Shown: positions 26,147 to 34,129 of the stretch, one piece after another | Position numbering within the stretch: the first letter of the stretch is position 1 | How the letters are laid out: each line of letters opens with the position of its first letter | Source of the DNA: Verrucomicrobiaceae bacterium | GTDB taxonomy: Bacteria; Verrucomicrobiota; Verrucomicrobiia; Verrucomicrobiales; Verrucomicrobiaceae | Assembly: GCA_947440575.1 (NCBI GenBank) | Contig: CANETF010000026.1 | Location: forward strand, 1-34,129 | DNA length: 34,129 nt | Direction: 5' to 3' | Program-made: the position numbers and the translations under genes | The notes under the pieces: generated by a model | What the model was told of the DNA's origin: nothing | Databases searched by the model: none | Seen by the model: the letters and a program-made list of their open reading frames with translations, nothing else

Positions 26147-27123
26147 CACCCCCTCAACCGCGCCGCCACCGACTTCGCAAAGTAAGTCAAAATCATATCC
26201 GCCCCTGCCCGCTTAATCGCCATCAGCGACTCCATCACCACCTGCTCCTCATTCACCCAACCCGCCTGCGCCGCGGACTTGATCATCAAATACTCCCCGC
26301 TCACCTGATACGCCGCCAAAGGCAGCATCGTCCTCGCCCGCAACACCGCAATAATGTCCAGATAAGCCCCTGCCGGCTTCACCATCAGCATGTCCGCCCC
26401 TTCCGCCTCATCCAGTTCCGCCTCCCGAATGGCCTCCCGCACATTCGCCGGATCCATCTGATAAGTCTTCTTGTCCCCCGCCTTAGGAGCCGAATCCAGC
26501 GCTCCCCGAAACGGCCCATAGTAGGCACTCGCATACTTCGCCGCATAAGATAGAATCCCCACGTCCGTGAACCCCTCGCCATCCAGCGCCTCGCGCAACG
26601 CCGCCACCCGCCCATCCATCATGTCGCTCGGCGCCACAATGTCAGCACCCGCCCGCGCATGGCACAATGCCTGACGACACAACACCTCCACTGTCTCATC
26701 ATTCAAAATTCGACCATCCTCAGAGACCAACCCATCATGCCCATCGGAGTTGTACGGATCCAACGCAATATCCGTCAACACCGCCAACCTAGGACACGCC
26801 GCTTTCAGCGCCCGCACCGCACGCGGAATCAATCCCTCCGGATTCCAAGCCTCCTCCGCCCCGCTCGTCTTCAACTCATCCGGCACCTTCGGAAACAACA
26901 CCACCGCAGGCACTCCCAGTTCGTAAGCCTCCACCGCCTCCTTCACCAGCCCGCCCAAACTCCACCGCGTGCACCCCGGCATCGAAGCAATCGGCGTCTC
27001 CTCATCCCCCTCTTGCAAGAACAACGGATAAATCAAATCCCCCGCGCTCAGCACCGTCTCCCGCACCAGCGAGCGAACAGATTCGGTGCGGCGATTTCGG
27101 CGGGGGCGGGCAAGCAGTTCCAT
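26143..27123 (-). CDS. hemB: Delta-aminolevulinic acid dehydratase (porphobilinogen synthase)
   Basis: Condenses two 5-aminolevulinate molecules into porphobilinogen in tetrapyrrole synthesis. The protein is 326 aa, the usual length. The two active-site lysines are in LSYAAKYASAYYGPFR (Lys196) and MLMVKPAGAYLD (Lys249). The metal region reads TDIALDPYNSDGHDG (117-131): Asp positions stand where zinc-type enzymes have a Cys cluster, so this is predicted to be a magnesium-dependent enzyme. It lies 39 bp after the caspase-like gene on the same strand and may be read from that operon. The gene uses G-rich codons, unlike plus-strand genes here. Confidence 0.96.
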   Translation of the reverse strand: MELLARPRRNRRTESVRSLVRETVLSAGDLIYPLFLQEGDEETPIASMPGCTRWSLGGLVKEAVEAYELGVPAVVLFPKVPDELKTSGAEEAWNPEGLIPRAVRALKAACPRLAVLTDIALDPYNSDGHDGLVSEDGRILNDETVEVLCRQALCHARAGADIVAPSDMMDGRVAALREALDGEGFTDVGILSYAAKYASAYYGPFRGALDSAPKAGDKKTYQMDPANVREAIREAELDEAEGADMLMVKPAGAYLDIIAVLRARTMLPLAAYQVSGEYLMIKSAAQAGWVNEEQVVMESLMAIKRAGADMILTYFAKSVAARLRGC

Positions 27124-27162
27124 CCCCCAGCATGAAACAAAACCCCCCGTCCTGCAAGCCCC

Positions 27163-28110
27163 TCACTTCCCTCGTCCCGTTACAATCCCCGCCAGTTCCA
27201 CCAGCAACTTCTCCAGCACCGCATAATACTCCTCTTCCCCCATCGCCTCACGCCGCCCCTTCAGCGCTTCCAACTCCGTCTCCAACACATCCCGCCGCGC
27301 CCGCTGTTCCTCCGTCAATAACTTCTCTTCCTCACCAGGCACCAGCACCACCTGCCGCGCCCGCGCCCCATCCACAGGCACCTTCGTTCCCGCTTTCGGC
27401 CTCGTCCCCTCAAATACCTCCGACCGAGTCCCCACCCCATCCGCATTGTCCTCCACCAGCGCGTGTTCCGTCGAGATCCGCTCCTCCGCCTCATAAAAAC
27501 CCTTCACCTGAACTGTCGCATGCAAAAAGGCCTCCAACACACTTACCTGCCCATCCTGATCCACATCCGCCTCTCGTAGCCCCCCGATCGCCTCCGCAAA
27601 CGGCTTCCCAAATCGCGTGTAAAAAACCTCATCCCCACTCTTCGTCGCCGTCACCATCACCCGACGCTCTCCCTTCAACGCCTTCACAAACGGCTCACTC
27701 GCCGAACCCGAATGCACAAACACCAACTCACCCGCATACGGCTTCAACACCTCCACCAAATCCTCTGGAGTCAAATCCGGCCCCGTCAGGCTAAACCGCG
27801 CCTCACGACCATCATAAGTCCCATGCCCCACCAACACCAACCACAACCGCACCGACCCCGCCTGCACTCTCTCCTTCAATCTCTCCATCGCCTTTGCCAA
27901 ACACCCCTCACCCACCTCAGGCCCAACCTCCTCAAAGCCCGCTCCCGCCCGCTCCGCCGCCTCCTTCCAAAGCCGCGACTGGTCCGCAAAGTCCCTCCCA
28001 TAAGCCTCTGTCCCATCCGCACCACGAATCACCAGAACCTGCACCACCGGTTCCGCCGCACCCAGCAGCATCCCCACACCGCAACATGCCAAAACAAGCC
28101 ACCGCTTCAC
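27163..28110 (-). CDS. Secreted caspase-like (C13/C14 fold) protein, nucleophile apparently missing
   Basis: A 315-aa protein with signal peptide (about 1-18). LVLVGHGTYDG (91-101) holds the catalytic-type His96 of the caspase/legumain fold. At the place where a Cys nucleophile is expected the sequence is VFVHSGSASEPF (130-141), with Ser in place of Cys, so it is probably not a cysteine protease. ADVDQDGQVSVLEAF (181-195) is a textbook EF-hand calcium loop (D-x-D-x-D-G). The C-terminal 80 residues are charged and helical. The start overlaps the stop of the VWA gene by ATGA, so the two proteins are very likely made together. I recall similar Cys-less relatives in planctomycetes. The function is unknown. 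Confidence 0.72.
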   Translation of the reverse strand: MKRWLVLACCGVGMLLGAAEPVVQVLVIRGADGTEAYGRDFADQSRLWKEAAERAGAGFEEVGPEVGEGCLAKAMERLKERVQAGSVRLWLVLVGHGTYDGREARFSLTGPDLTPEDLVEVLKPYAGELVFVHSGSASEPFVKALKGERRVMVTATKSGDEVFYTRFGKPFAEAIGGLREADVDQDGQVSVLEAFLHATVQVKGFYEAEERISTEHALVEDNADGVGTRSEVFEGTRPKAGTKVPVDGARARQVVLVPGEEEKLLTEEQRARRDVLETELEALKGRREAMGEEEYYAVLEKLLVELAGIVTGRGK

Positions 28111-30491
28111 GACAGACCCACCTTTCTACGTAACGCCCACTCTCCCACCAGCAAACCTAACACCAGCAAAAATACCCATCCCCCATGCCACAGCGGCTCC
28201 ACTCGCTTGTCCATCACCGGCACATTCAGTTTGCCTAATAACTCCGGCAGCCTCGCCATCTCAGCTAACTCCAGCACCTTCCCTCCCGTCCCCTCTGCCA
28301 ACCGTTCCATCCAATCCGTCGCCGGCCGCAAATCCGCCGTGATACCTGGCACCGGATCATGCACCCACCCTGTCACCTTCTTCCCCATCCGCTTCGCCGC
28401 ACCCACCTCCTCAGCCTCCCCCATCTTCTCCACCACCGCCTCCACCCGATAACTCCCCGCCTCCTCATTCACAAACTCCGCCTCAAACAACCCCGCCTCC
28501 CGCAGACTCGGGTCCCCATGAAGCACTACCTTTTCCCCGCCCTCCCGCGTCACCTCCATCCGCACCAACGCGTCATCCACCGCCTGAAATGCCTCATCTC
28601 TCACCCGCATCGTCAAACGCTTCACCTTGCCCCCCTGCCCTTCCACATCCGCCACCTGCAACTCCAACGCATCCGGCACATCCACCACCGACCACCGAAA
28701 AAGCTGCCTCCACAGCTTCTCCAAATCCACCCGCCCCGCCTCATCCCGCATCCCCCAGCGCCAAAGATCCGCCAGCAGCAGTCCCGTCACCCGACCCGCC
28801 CCAAACCGCTGCGTCACCAGTGCCGGCCAAGCCTTCTGCGACTCATCCGTCACCGTCGCCAAAAGCGCCGCCCCCGGCTTGATCGAAAACGCTCGATTCA
28901 TCGCAAAGAATCCCGGCATCTGCGACAACCGCTGCTCCTCCTCGGCATCACCCGCCCGCAACCTTAACCACGGCTCCAACCACCCCTCTCTCGTCAAATT
29001 CAATCTCCCATCCTCAAGCCCCGCCTCTTCCGACACCCTATCCAGATACACCGGCAACATCCGCCCCAGCGGCGTGTGTTCATAGCCTCCCTCACGAAAA
29101 CACTCCTGCCCACCTAACATCATCACCGAACCACCCCGCTCCGTCACAAACCGTTCTAACAAACGCTGCTGCTCCGCCGAGAAAAAGCCCGCCTCCACAT
29201 CATCTAACACCACCGCTCGATACTCCCCGAACAACTCGGCCGCCGACTTCGGGAACCCATCCCGCAACTCTTCCGCATCCCTCGCCTCCAACCGAATCAT
29301 CACCGGCTTGTCATACCGCTGCACCTCCTCCTCACCCTGCGCACCAAACCCTCGAAACAGCGGGTTGCTCGTCTCCCCCGCTCGCCCGCGCCACTCAAAC
29401 TTCGGCTCCCGTTTCGCGATCCGTATCAACGCCGGCATCTGAATCTCCTCATCTGCCGCCAGCGCCCGCCGCAAAAACTTATATTCCCAGTTCGGCCTCC
29501 CCGACACATACAACACCCGATAAGGCCCCACCCCGCGATCCACGATCACCCGCCGGTCATTATTCCAAAACGTCGCTTCGCCTCCACCCTTGGTCCCCTC
29601 ATCCCCCGTCAGTTCCTCCGGTTTCTTCGCCCCATCACCAAGCCGCACCCGCAAAAAAGAAATCCCCGGTTTCACCCCCGTCAGCTTCAACCTCGTCGAC
29701 CCCACCTCCACCTCGCTAGATACCTTCCCTCCTCCACTCGCCAGCACCTTCCCCGCCTCATCCAGCACCGCCACCGTCCACCCTTTACCCTTCCATCCCA
29801 GCGCCTTCACCGCCACCGTCAGCATCACCGGCGCATCCTCGAACGGCGTCTGAGCCACCCTCACCTCCTCCAACGCCAAATCACCCGTCACCGCCTCCGC
29901 ACGAGCCAGCACCGGAAACACCGCCGCCCCTTTTTCCTTCACCAACTCATCCACCAAAGCCGCATCCTTGGCACCTCCATCCGTTACCAAAATCACCGCC
30001 CCCAGCGACCTCCCCGCTCCACCACTCCGCAGCGCCCTCACCGACCGCAGCAACTCCCCACCCGTCCCCTCAAAAACAGCCTCATCCACCGCAGCCACAC
30101 CCCGCAGCCGGCCCCCCGCCTCCACCAGTCTCACCTTGAAATCCTCCTCCAACTTCGCCATCCAAGGCTGTGAAAACGCCAACGCCTTCTTCACTTCCTC
30201 CGACACCGCCATCCCCTTTTCCACCGAAGGCACCCTCATCCGCATCGACCCATCCACCGCGATCACAACCTCATTCGCCCTCTTCCTAGCCGCCTCCTCC
30301 ACCCGCAGCGGATCACAAATCATCACCGCCAGCAAAATCCACAGCACCACCTTGCACAGCGCCGCCCACTTCATCCTCCCCCACATCCCTGCGCCATAGG
30401 CACGCCACACTAGCCCCATTCCCAGCAGCAGCACCCCCACCGCCCATGGCCACCGCTCTGCGTGTGCCCAGACCCAAGTGGTTTCCGGCAT
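28107..30491 (-). CDS. Membrane protein with VWA domain and amidotransferase-like region
   Basis: A 794-aa inner-membrane protein. Two membrane helices (about 13-31 and 42-60) are followed by a von Willebrand A-type domain: VVIAVDGSMRM (75-85) and VILVTDGG (166-173). The metal-site pattern DxSxS is broken (DGSMR), so ion binding may be weak. Beyond it are beta domains, then VLYVSGRPNWEYKFLRRAL (326-344) and SVMMLGGQECFREGGY (455-470), typical of glutamine-amidotransferase-like membrane proteins in Verrucomicrobia and Planctomycetes. A final helix (about 770-786) is followed by a short basic tail. Such genes often close operons with MoxR and DUF58 proteins; neither is present here. It is coupled by ATGA to the caspase-like gene. 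Role unknown, perhaps cell-envelope assembly or signalling. Confidence 0.8.
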   Translation of the reverse strand: MPETTWVWAHAERWPWAVGVLLLGMGLVWRAYGAGMWGRMKWAALCKVVLWILLAVMICDPLRVEEAARKRANEVVIAVDGSMRMRVPSVEKGMAVSEEVKKALAFSQPWMAKLEEDFKVRLVEAGGRLRGVAAVDEAVFEGTGGELLRSVRALRSGGAGRSLGAVILVTDGGAKDAALVDELVKEKGAAVFPVLARAEAVTGDLALEEVRVAQTPFEDAPVMLTVAVKALGWKGKGWTVAVLDEAGKVLASGGGKVSSEVEVGSTRLKLTGVKPGISFLRVRLGDGAKKPEELTGDEGTKGGGEATFWNNDRRVIVDRGVGPYRVLYVSGRPNWEYKFLRRALAADEEIQMPALIRIAKREPKFEWRGRAGETSNPLFRGFGAQGEEEVQRYDKPVMIRLEARDAEELRDGFPKSAAELFGEYRAVVLDDVEAGFFSAEQQRLLERFVTERGGSVMMLGGQECFREGGYEHTPLGRMLPVYLDRVSEEAGLEDGRLNLTREGWLEPWLRLRAGDAEEEQRLSQMPGFFAMNRAFSIKPGAALLATVTDESQKAWPALVTQRFGAGRVTGLLLADLWRWGMRDEAGRVDLEKLWRQLFRWSVVDVPDALELQVADVEGQGGKVKRLTMRVRDEAFQAVDDALVRMEVTREGGEKVVLHGDPSLREAGLFEAEFVNEEAGSYRVEAVVEKMGEAEEVGAAKRMGKKVTGWVHDPVPGITADLRPATDWMERLAEGTGGKVLELAEMARLPELLGKLNVPVMDKRVEPLWHGGWVFLLVLGLLVGEWALRRKVGLS

Positions 30492-30517
30492 TGGCTTAGT
30501 CTCCCGCTAAACTCCAC

Positions 30518-30907
30518 TCACTGCGCCACATAATCCAACACGCAGGCCTTATCCAAAAGCGGCTTCAACTGGCTGACAAACTTCTCATGCTCCGGATGCG
30601 GCAAATAAACCTCCAGCCCCGCCTTGTCCTTGAACGTCACCAAAAAACAGTGCGTGAACCCATCATTCAATCCCTCAGGACTCACATTCGTCCCCCACTC
30701 AAAACCCGTCACCGTGTCCACCTTCTTGCTCAGCTCAATGAACGCTTCTTCAATCCCCTTCACCGCCTCCTTCGACGCGTCATCCTTGAACTTGAAAAAC
30801 ACCACATGCCGGTAAGCACCGTCCGCCCCTGAACTGGAAATCGAAGTCATCATCCATCCCACCAAAACCAGCATCGCCCAGCTCACAATCGAAAAACGCT
30901 TCTTCAT
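30518..30907 (-). CDS. Exported Dabb-family (stress-responsive alpha/beta barrel) protein
   Basis: A 129-aa protein from the ATG at 30907, which follows AGAGG by 3 bases; a longer frame to 31093 is Gly/Arg-rich and overlaps the divergent xerC start. A signal peptide or membrane anchor (about 1-27) precedes the Dabb core: YRHVVFFKFKDDAS (32-45) and then FEWGTNVSPEGLNDGFTHCF near 78-97. Dabb proteins form dimeric ferredoxin-like barrels; cytosolic ones include plant stress proteins and polyketide cyclases, whereas exported ones in this phylum have no known role. It lies 26 bp upstream of the VWA gene and probably leads that operon. Confidence 0.87.
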   Translation of the reverse strand: MKKRFSIVSWAMLVLVGWMMTSISSSGADGAYRHVVFFKFKDDASKEAVKGIEEAFIELSKKVDTVTGFEWGTNVSPEGLNDGFTHCFLVTFKDKAGLEVYLPHPEHEKFVSQLKPLLDKACVLDYVAQ

Positions 30908-31013
30908 AGGCCTCTCTGATATCATTCCCCACCCCTCTCTGTCCACGCAAATCCACACCCTTACGATCCGTCTTCCCCCATTGCTCTTCCGTCGCCCTCT
31001 GCCATCTTCCCCC

Positions 31014-31973
31014 ATGCCACCCCGGAAAGCCTCTCCCAAGCGTGCCCCCACCGACACGCCAAAGGTCGAGCCCCCACCCCCAGATCCTCTCATCCTCGAC
31101 TTCCTCTCCTATCTCGAAGTCGAACGCCGCTCCTCCCCTCGCACCGTCGAAAACTACCTCCACGCCCTCCTCACCTTCTCCCGCCAGCACACCGGCGGCA
31201 CCTCCCCGTGCCCCTGGCAAACCCTCACCGCCGACGACTTCCGCCGCCACCTCTTCCACTTCATGAAGCAGGAGAAAGGCCGCGCCACCATCCGCCTCCA
31301 CTTCGCCGCCCTCCGCAGCTTCTACAAATGGCTAAACCATCGACGCGCCTGGAATCACAATCCCCTCCTCGACGTCCAAATCCCCAAACAAGAAAAGAAG
31401 CTCCCCGTCGTCCTCACCGTCACTCAGATTGAGTCCATGCTCACCCTGCCCTTGACCCTGCCCAAGGACAAACAAGCCCCCTCCTGGGCACCCGAACGCG
31501 ACGCCGCCGTCCTCGAAATGTTCTACTCCACCGGCATGCGCCTCAGCGAACTTGCCAGCCTCGACGTTCACGATCTCGATACCTACTCCGAAACCATCCG
31601 CGTCATCGGCAAAGGCCGCAAAGAACGCCTCTGCCCGGTCGGCAGCCACGCCCTCGAAGCCGTCCAACGTTACCGCCTCAAAGCCACCGTCCACGAAGGC
31701 CCCCTCTTCCTCAGCAAACTCCGCCGCCGTATCACCACCCAATCACTCGCCGACATCGTCGACAAATACTGGAAACACTCCGGCCTCCCCATCCATGTCA
31801 CCCCGCACAAATTCCGCCACAGCTTCGCCACCCACCTCCTCAACAACGGCGCCGACCTTCGCAGCGTCCAGTCCCTCCTCGGCCACGCCAGCCTCAGCAC
31901 CACCCAAATCTACACCCACGTCTCCACCCAGCGCATGAAGGAAGTCTACGACGCCTCCCACCCCCGCGCTTAG
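31014..31973 (+). CDS. xerC: XerC/XerD-type tyrosine recombinase
   Basis: A 319-aa recombinase from the ATG at 31014; a TTG at 30981 gives eleven further residues without homology. After a Pro-rich basic leader (1-24) comes the SAM-like core-binding domain (about 25-110), beginning [20 protein letters not shown]. The catalytic domain has Arg176 ([10 protein letters not shown]), Lys200 (VIGKGRKER), His265 and Arg268 (HKFRHSF), His291 ([12 protein letters not shown]) and the nucleophile Tyr300. All six residues are present. Size and motifs fit the chromosome-dimer resolution enzymes. There are no mobile-element hallmarks around it. XerC versus XerD cannot be decided from this alone. It is divergent from the Dabb gene. 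Confidence 0.88.
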   Translation: MPPRKASPKRAPTDTPKVEPPPPDPLILDFLSYLEVERRSSPRTVENYLHALLTFSRQHTGGTSPCPWQTLTADDFRRHLFHFMKQEKGRATIRLHFAALRSFYKWLNHRRAWNHNPLLDVQIPKQEKKLPVVLTVTQIESMLTLPLTLPKDKQAPSWAPERDAAVLEMFYSTGMRLSELASLDVHDLDTYSETIRVIGKGRKERLCPVGSHALEAVQRYRLKATVHEGPLFLSKLRRRITTQSLADIVDKYWKHSGLPIHVTPHKFRHSFATHLLNNGADLRSVQSLLGHASLSTTQIYTHVSTQRMKEVYDASHPRA

Positions 31974-32008
31974 CCCGCATCTCTCACGCTATTCGTCTTG
32001 AGGCGCCC

Positions 32009-32085
32009 GCGAGCCATGTTTTGGCCGAGAACAAGCTTGAGACACGTAGGCTCGCAATCAAGGAGTGATGGCTTCTAGCCATCAC
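32009..32085. repeat. Structured intergenic element: nested inverted repeats
   Basis: In the 144-bp gap between convergent genes, GTGATGGCT (32065-32073) and AGCCATCAC (32077-32085) form a perfect 9-bp hairpin with a 3-nt loop. Just upstream GCGAGCC (32009-32015) matches GGCTCGC (32049-32055). The tight hairpin could end transcription of xerC although no T-run follows. The arrangement also resembles repetitive extragenic palindromes, which are usually present in many copies per genome; only one copy was seen in this window. Confidence 0.5.
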
Positions 32086-32117
32086 GTCCTAACCCTCTTA
32101 GCAAGATCGGCCAACCC

Positions 32118-32927
32118 TCATTTCCCCTCCTCCGGCGGCCTCCGAAACTCCGTCCCACCTCCGTCACGCTTGTCACCCTCCCGCTTCTCCCGCCCCGTCA
32201 CAATCTCACGCCCCACCCCTTCCCGATACACCCGACGCAATATCTCCATCGCCCCCATCCGATCCCCCACCGGCGCCTCATTCAGCTTCTCCACCGCGAC
32301 CCGAATCTCAGGCATCTCCAGCAGCCGTCCATGCAACTTCCGCGCCTCCTCGCGTCGCTCCGGCGGTGAAAACGCCAGCAACTCCATCTCCAATCGCTTC
32401 ACCACCGCCCCGGGAAAATCCGGCGACTCCGCTGGCGGCATCTTCGGCATCTCCCCACGCCCTCCCCACGGCTCCGGCCCCCTCATGCTCGCCAACAAAG
32501 TCGCAATCTCAGGATCAATCTCCTTCAGCGCCGCATGAATCGCGTCCCGCATCTCCTCGTTCGCCTTCATCATCCGATCCCGCGCCTCCGACACCTCCGG
32601 CCGTCCCCACGCCTTCCCCAGCGCCTCGCGTACCCGCCCCTTCTGCTCCTCCGTTAATCTCTCAAACCCATCCCCAAACATCGGCGGCCTCCCGCCCGGA
32701 CCATAGCGATCCCCCCCACCCCTCTTGTCTCCACGCTCATCCCCCGGATGCCGATCCCCACGCCCCATCGGCGGCCCACCCTCATTCGGCGGTCTCATCA
32801 TCGGCGGCGGCTTCCCTCCTCCTTCACCGGGTGGCGGTTCTCTCCGCGGCGGCTCGCCCGATTGTCCCAGCACGACCCCACCCACCGCCAGCGGCATCAA
32901 AAAACAAATTCGCCAAAAAGCCTTCAT
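32118..32927 (-). CDS. Secreted Pro/Gly-rich protein with LTxxQ-like helical domain
   Basis: A 269-aa protein from the ATG at 32927; an ATG three codons earlier is also possible. Signal peptide about 1-21 (MKAFWRICFLMPLAVGGVVL then GQ). Residues 23-88 are low-complexity, rich in Pro, Gly, Arg and Asp, and probably disordered. FERLTEEQKGRVREAL (88-103) begins a charged helical region that runs to about 235 and recalls the LTxxQ motif of Spy/CpxP-like periplasmic proteins. Those chaperones are shorter and carry two such motifs, so the similarity is only suggestive. The C-terminus is again charged and low-complexity. It stands alone, convergent with xerC and 103 bp downstream of the ABC permease gene on the same strand. 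The function is unknown. Confidence 0.75.
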   Translation of the reverse strand: MKAFWRICFLMPLAVGGVVLGQSGEPPRREPPPGEGGGKPPPMMRPPNEGGPPMGRGDRHPGDERGDKRGGGDRYGPGGRPPMFGDGFERLTEEQKGRVREALGKAWGRPEVSEARDRMMKANEEMRDAIHAALKEIDPEIATLLASMRGPEPWGGRGEMPKMPPAESPDFPGAVVKRLEMELLAFSPPERREEARKLHGRLLEMPEIRVAVEKLNEAPVGDRMGAMEILRRVYREGVGREIVTGREKREGDKRDGGGTEFRRPPEEGK

Positions 32928-33030
32928 AGAATTCAATGAGATGCGGGAAAGGTGGGTTCAAAACCTCCCCCGCGCAACCACCGGAAAAAACCGGCAGCAC
33001 AGGGTTCAACACCTCACCTCACCCAAAGTT

Positions 33031-34129
33031 TCACCCCCGAAACAAAGCTCCCATCTTCTTCCCCAGCAGCACCGCCGCCCCCACAATCGTCACCGTCAAA
33101 AACACCATCGCCCACACCCCCAGCGCAGCCGCCAAATTCGGCCCGCTCCCCAGCGCCCCAATCAACGAATAAATCGCCTTCGTAATCGGAAAATGCGCCG
33201 CCTGCTGCGCTAAAATCATCGAGTCACTCACCTCCAGCATCGCAAACGCAAACGCCAGCAACCCACCCGCCACCAGGTTCGGCGCCACCAACGGCAGCGT
33301 GATCCGCCACAACGCCCGCTCCGGCGTCGCCCCCATGTTCTGCGCTGCCTCCTCCAGCGACGGACTCACCTGCTGGAATCCCGCCGAAGCCGACCTCACC
33401 ACATACGGCAGCCTCCGCACCGAGTACGCAATCACCAGCAGCAAAATCGGATTCTCACCCAGCATCAAAAAGCTCAAAGGCTGCCCCTCCCTCGACATCG
33501 CCAGATACCCAAACGCCATCACCAGCCCAGGCACCGCCAGCGGCAGCATCGCCATCGTATCCAGCATCTGCCTCCCAGGGATCTTCGTCCGCACCACCAC
33601 ATACGCCACCCCCACTCCGAGCACCAAATCCACCAGCACCGCCAGCGACGAATACTTCAGACTGTTGCTGATCGAACTCAGCGTCAAATCATGCCCCAGC
33701 GCATCCCGGAAATGATCCAAAGTGATCCCCGTCGGCAGCACCGTCTGATACCAGTCCGACGCCACCGACAACAGCACCACCCCCAAATGCGGCACCACCG
33801 CCAAAAACGTCACTCCCGCAAACAACACCGTCATCGCCCAACCCCACATCGGCTTCACCTCGATCATCTCCCGCGCTGTCGTCGCCTTCCCGCCACCCAC
33901 CGCATCACTCCGCCCAAACAGCACCTTCCCCAGCATGTAAAATCCCCCGCTGAACACCAGCATCACAAACACCAGCGCATACGGAAACGGATTCCCGCTC
34001 AAATCATTGAGCGACCTAAAAATCTGCACCGATGTCACCCGATCATAATCAAACACCAGCGGCACTCCCAACTCCGTGAACGCCCAGATAAACACAATCG
34101 TCCCCCCCGCAAACACCCCCGGCATGATC
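33031..34129 (-). CDS. ABC transporter permease, Fe(III)/AfuB-like (5' end outside window)
   Basis: The reading frame is still open at the right edge, so the visible 366 codons are the C-terminal part. They begin inside a first permease domain (GGTIVFIWAFTELGVPLVFD), continue through a linker (about 70-95) and a complete second binding-protein-dependent permease domain with about six helices. The EAA loop that contacts the ATPase is visible as LEEAAQNMGATPERALWRI. Two fused permease domains are typical of the iron(III) FbpB/AfuB-type importer permease. The substrate-binding protein and ATPase are not in the window; they would be expected beyond the right edge. An ATG at 34125 is internal and should not be taken as the start. 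Confidence 0.88.
   Translation of the reverse strand, partial: IMPGVFAGGTIVFIWAFTELGVPLVFDYDRVTSVQIFRSLNDLSGNPFPYALVFVMLVFSGGFYMLGKVLFGRSDAVGGGKATTAREMIEVKPMWGWAMTVLFAGVTFLAVVPHLGVVLLSVASDWYQTVLPTGITLDHFRDALGHDLTLSSISNSLKYSSLAVLVDLVLGVGVAYVVVRTKIPGRQMLDTMAMLPLAVPGLVMAFGYLAMSREGQPLSFLMLGENPILLLVIAYSVRRLPYVVRSASAGFQQVSPSLEEAAQNMGATPERALWRITLPLVAPNLVAGGLLAFAFAMLEVSDSMILAQQAAHFPITKAIYSLIGALGSGPNLAAALGVWAMVFLTVTIVGAAVLLGKKMGALFRG

Noticed and set aside
30908..31093. N-terminal extension of the Dabb protein to 31093.
   Set aside because: The extension is Gly/Arg-rich, overlaps the divergent xerC start and precedes a good ribosome site and signal peptide at 30907.
31014..31973. Tyrosine recombinase as the integrase of a mobile element.
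   Set aside because: Complete XerC/D-type protein with no adjacent tRNA, attachment repeats, phage or conjugation genes; a housekeeping Xer role is simpler.
34123..34125. ATG at 34125 as the start of the ABC permease.
   Set aside because: The visible protein begins inside a first permease domain and the frame stays open to the window edge, so the true start lies outside.

Overview
The window looks like a chromosomal segment of a Verrucomicrobia bacterium (Verrucomicrobiales-like); this is inferred from gene content, not from a marker gene. The pointers are a cluster of secreted formylglycine-type sulfatases, a DUF1552 protein, a ThuA-like protein, an exported Dabb protein, a VWA/amidotransferase-like membrane protein next to a caspase-like protein, and a type IV pilus/type II secretion-like operon of the divergent kind found in this phylum. 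No rRNA, tRNA, CRISPR array, insertion sequence or prophage was seen.

Region 1 (1-6.7 kb): the 5' part of a Tat-exported DUF1552 protein runs off the left edge on the minus strand. Divergent from it are four tandem plus-strand sulfatases, all with signal peptides and an intact CxPxR activation motif. The first two overlap by ATGA. They probably desulfate external glycans; the substrate cannot be read from sequence. A long hairpin at 6788-6835 separates them from the next, convergent operon.

Region 2 (6.8-19.4 kb): a ten-gene minus-strand operon. In transcription order it encodes a 532-aa prepilin-like protein with a large C-terminal domain, a PilT-type ATPase, PilM-, PilN-, PilO- and PilP-like proteins, GspJ-, GspK- and GspI-like pseudopilins, and a GspF/PilC platform protein. 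The partner secretin is transcribed divergently and ends at a clear intrinsic terminator. Together they form most of a type IV filament machine. No extension ATPase and no prepilin peptidase are in the window, so those must be encoded elsewhere. This is the most interesting system here.

Region 3 (19.4-26.1 kb, plus strand): a class III aminotransferase, a fifth sulfatase, pyruvate kinase, a one-heme outer-membrane barrel-like protein and a secreted ThuA-like protein.

Region 4 (26.1-34.1 kb): on the minus strand, a run reading Dabb protein, VWA/amidotransferase-like membrane protein, caspase-like protein that seems to lack its nucleophile, and HemB. Then comes a plus-strand XerC-type recombinase, a structured intergenic element, a minus-strand secreted Pro/Gly-rich protein, and the C-terminal part of an iron-type ABC permease running off the right edge.

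Composition: the plus strand is strongly C-rich over G almost throughout, whichever way genes point. Plus-strand genes therefore use C-ending codons and minus-strand genes at 26-34 kb use G-rich codons, as expected of replication-strand bias. The minus-strand pilus operon shows this much less.
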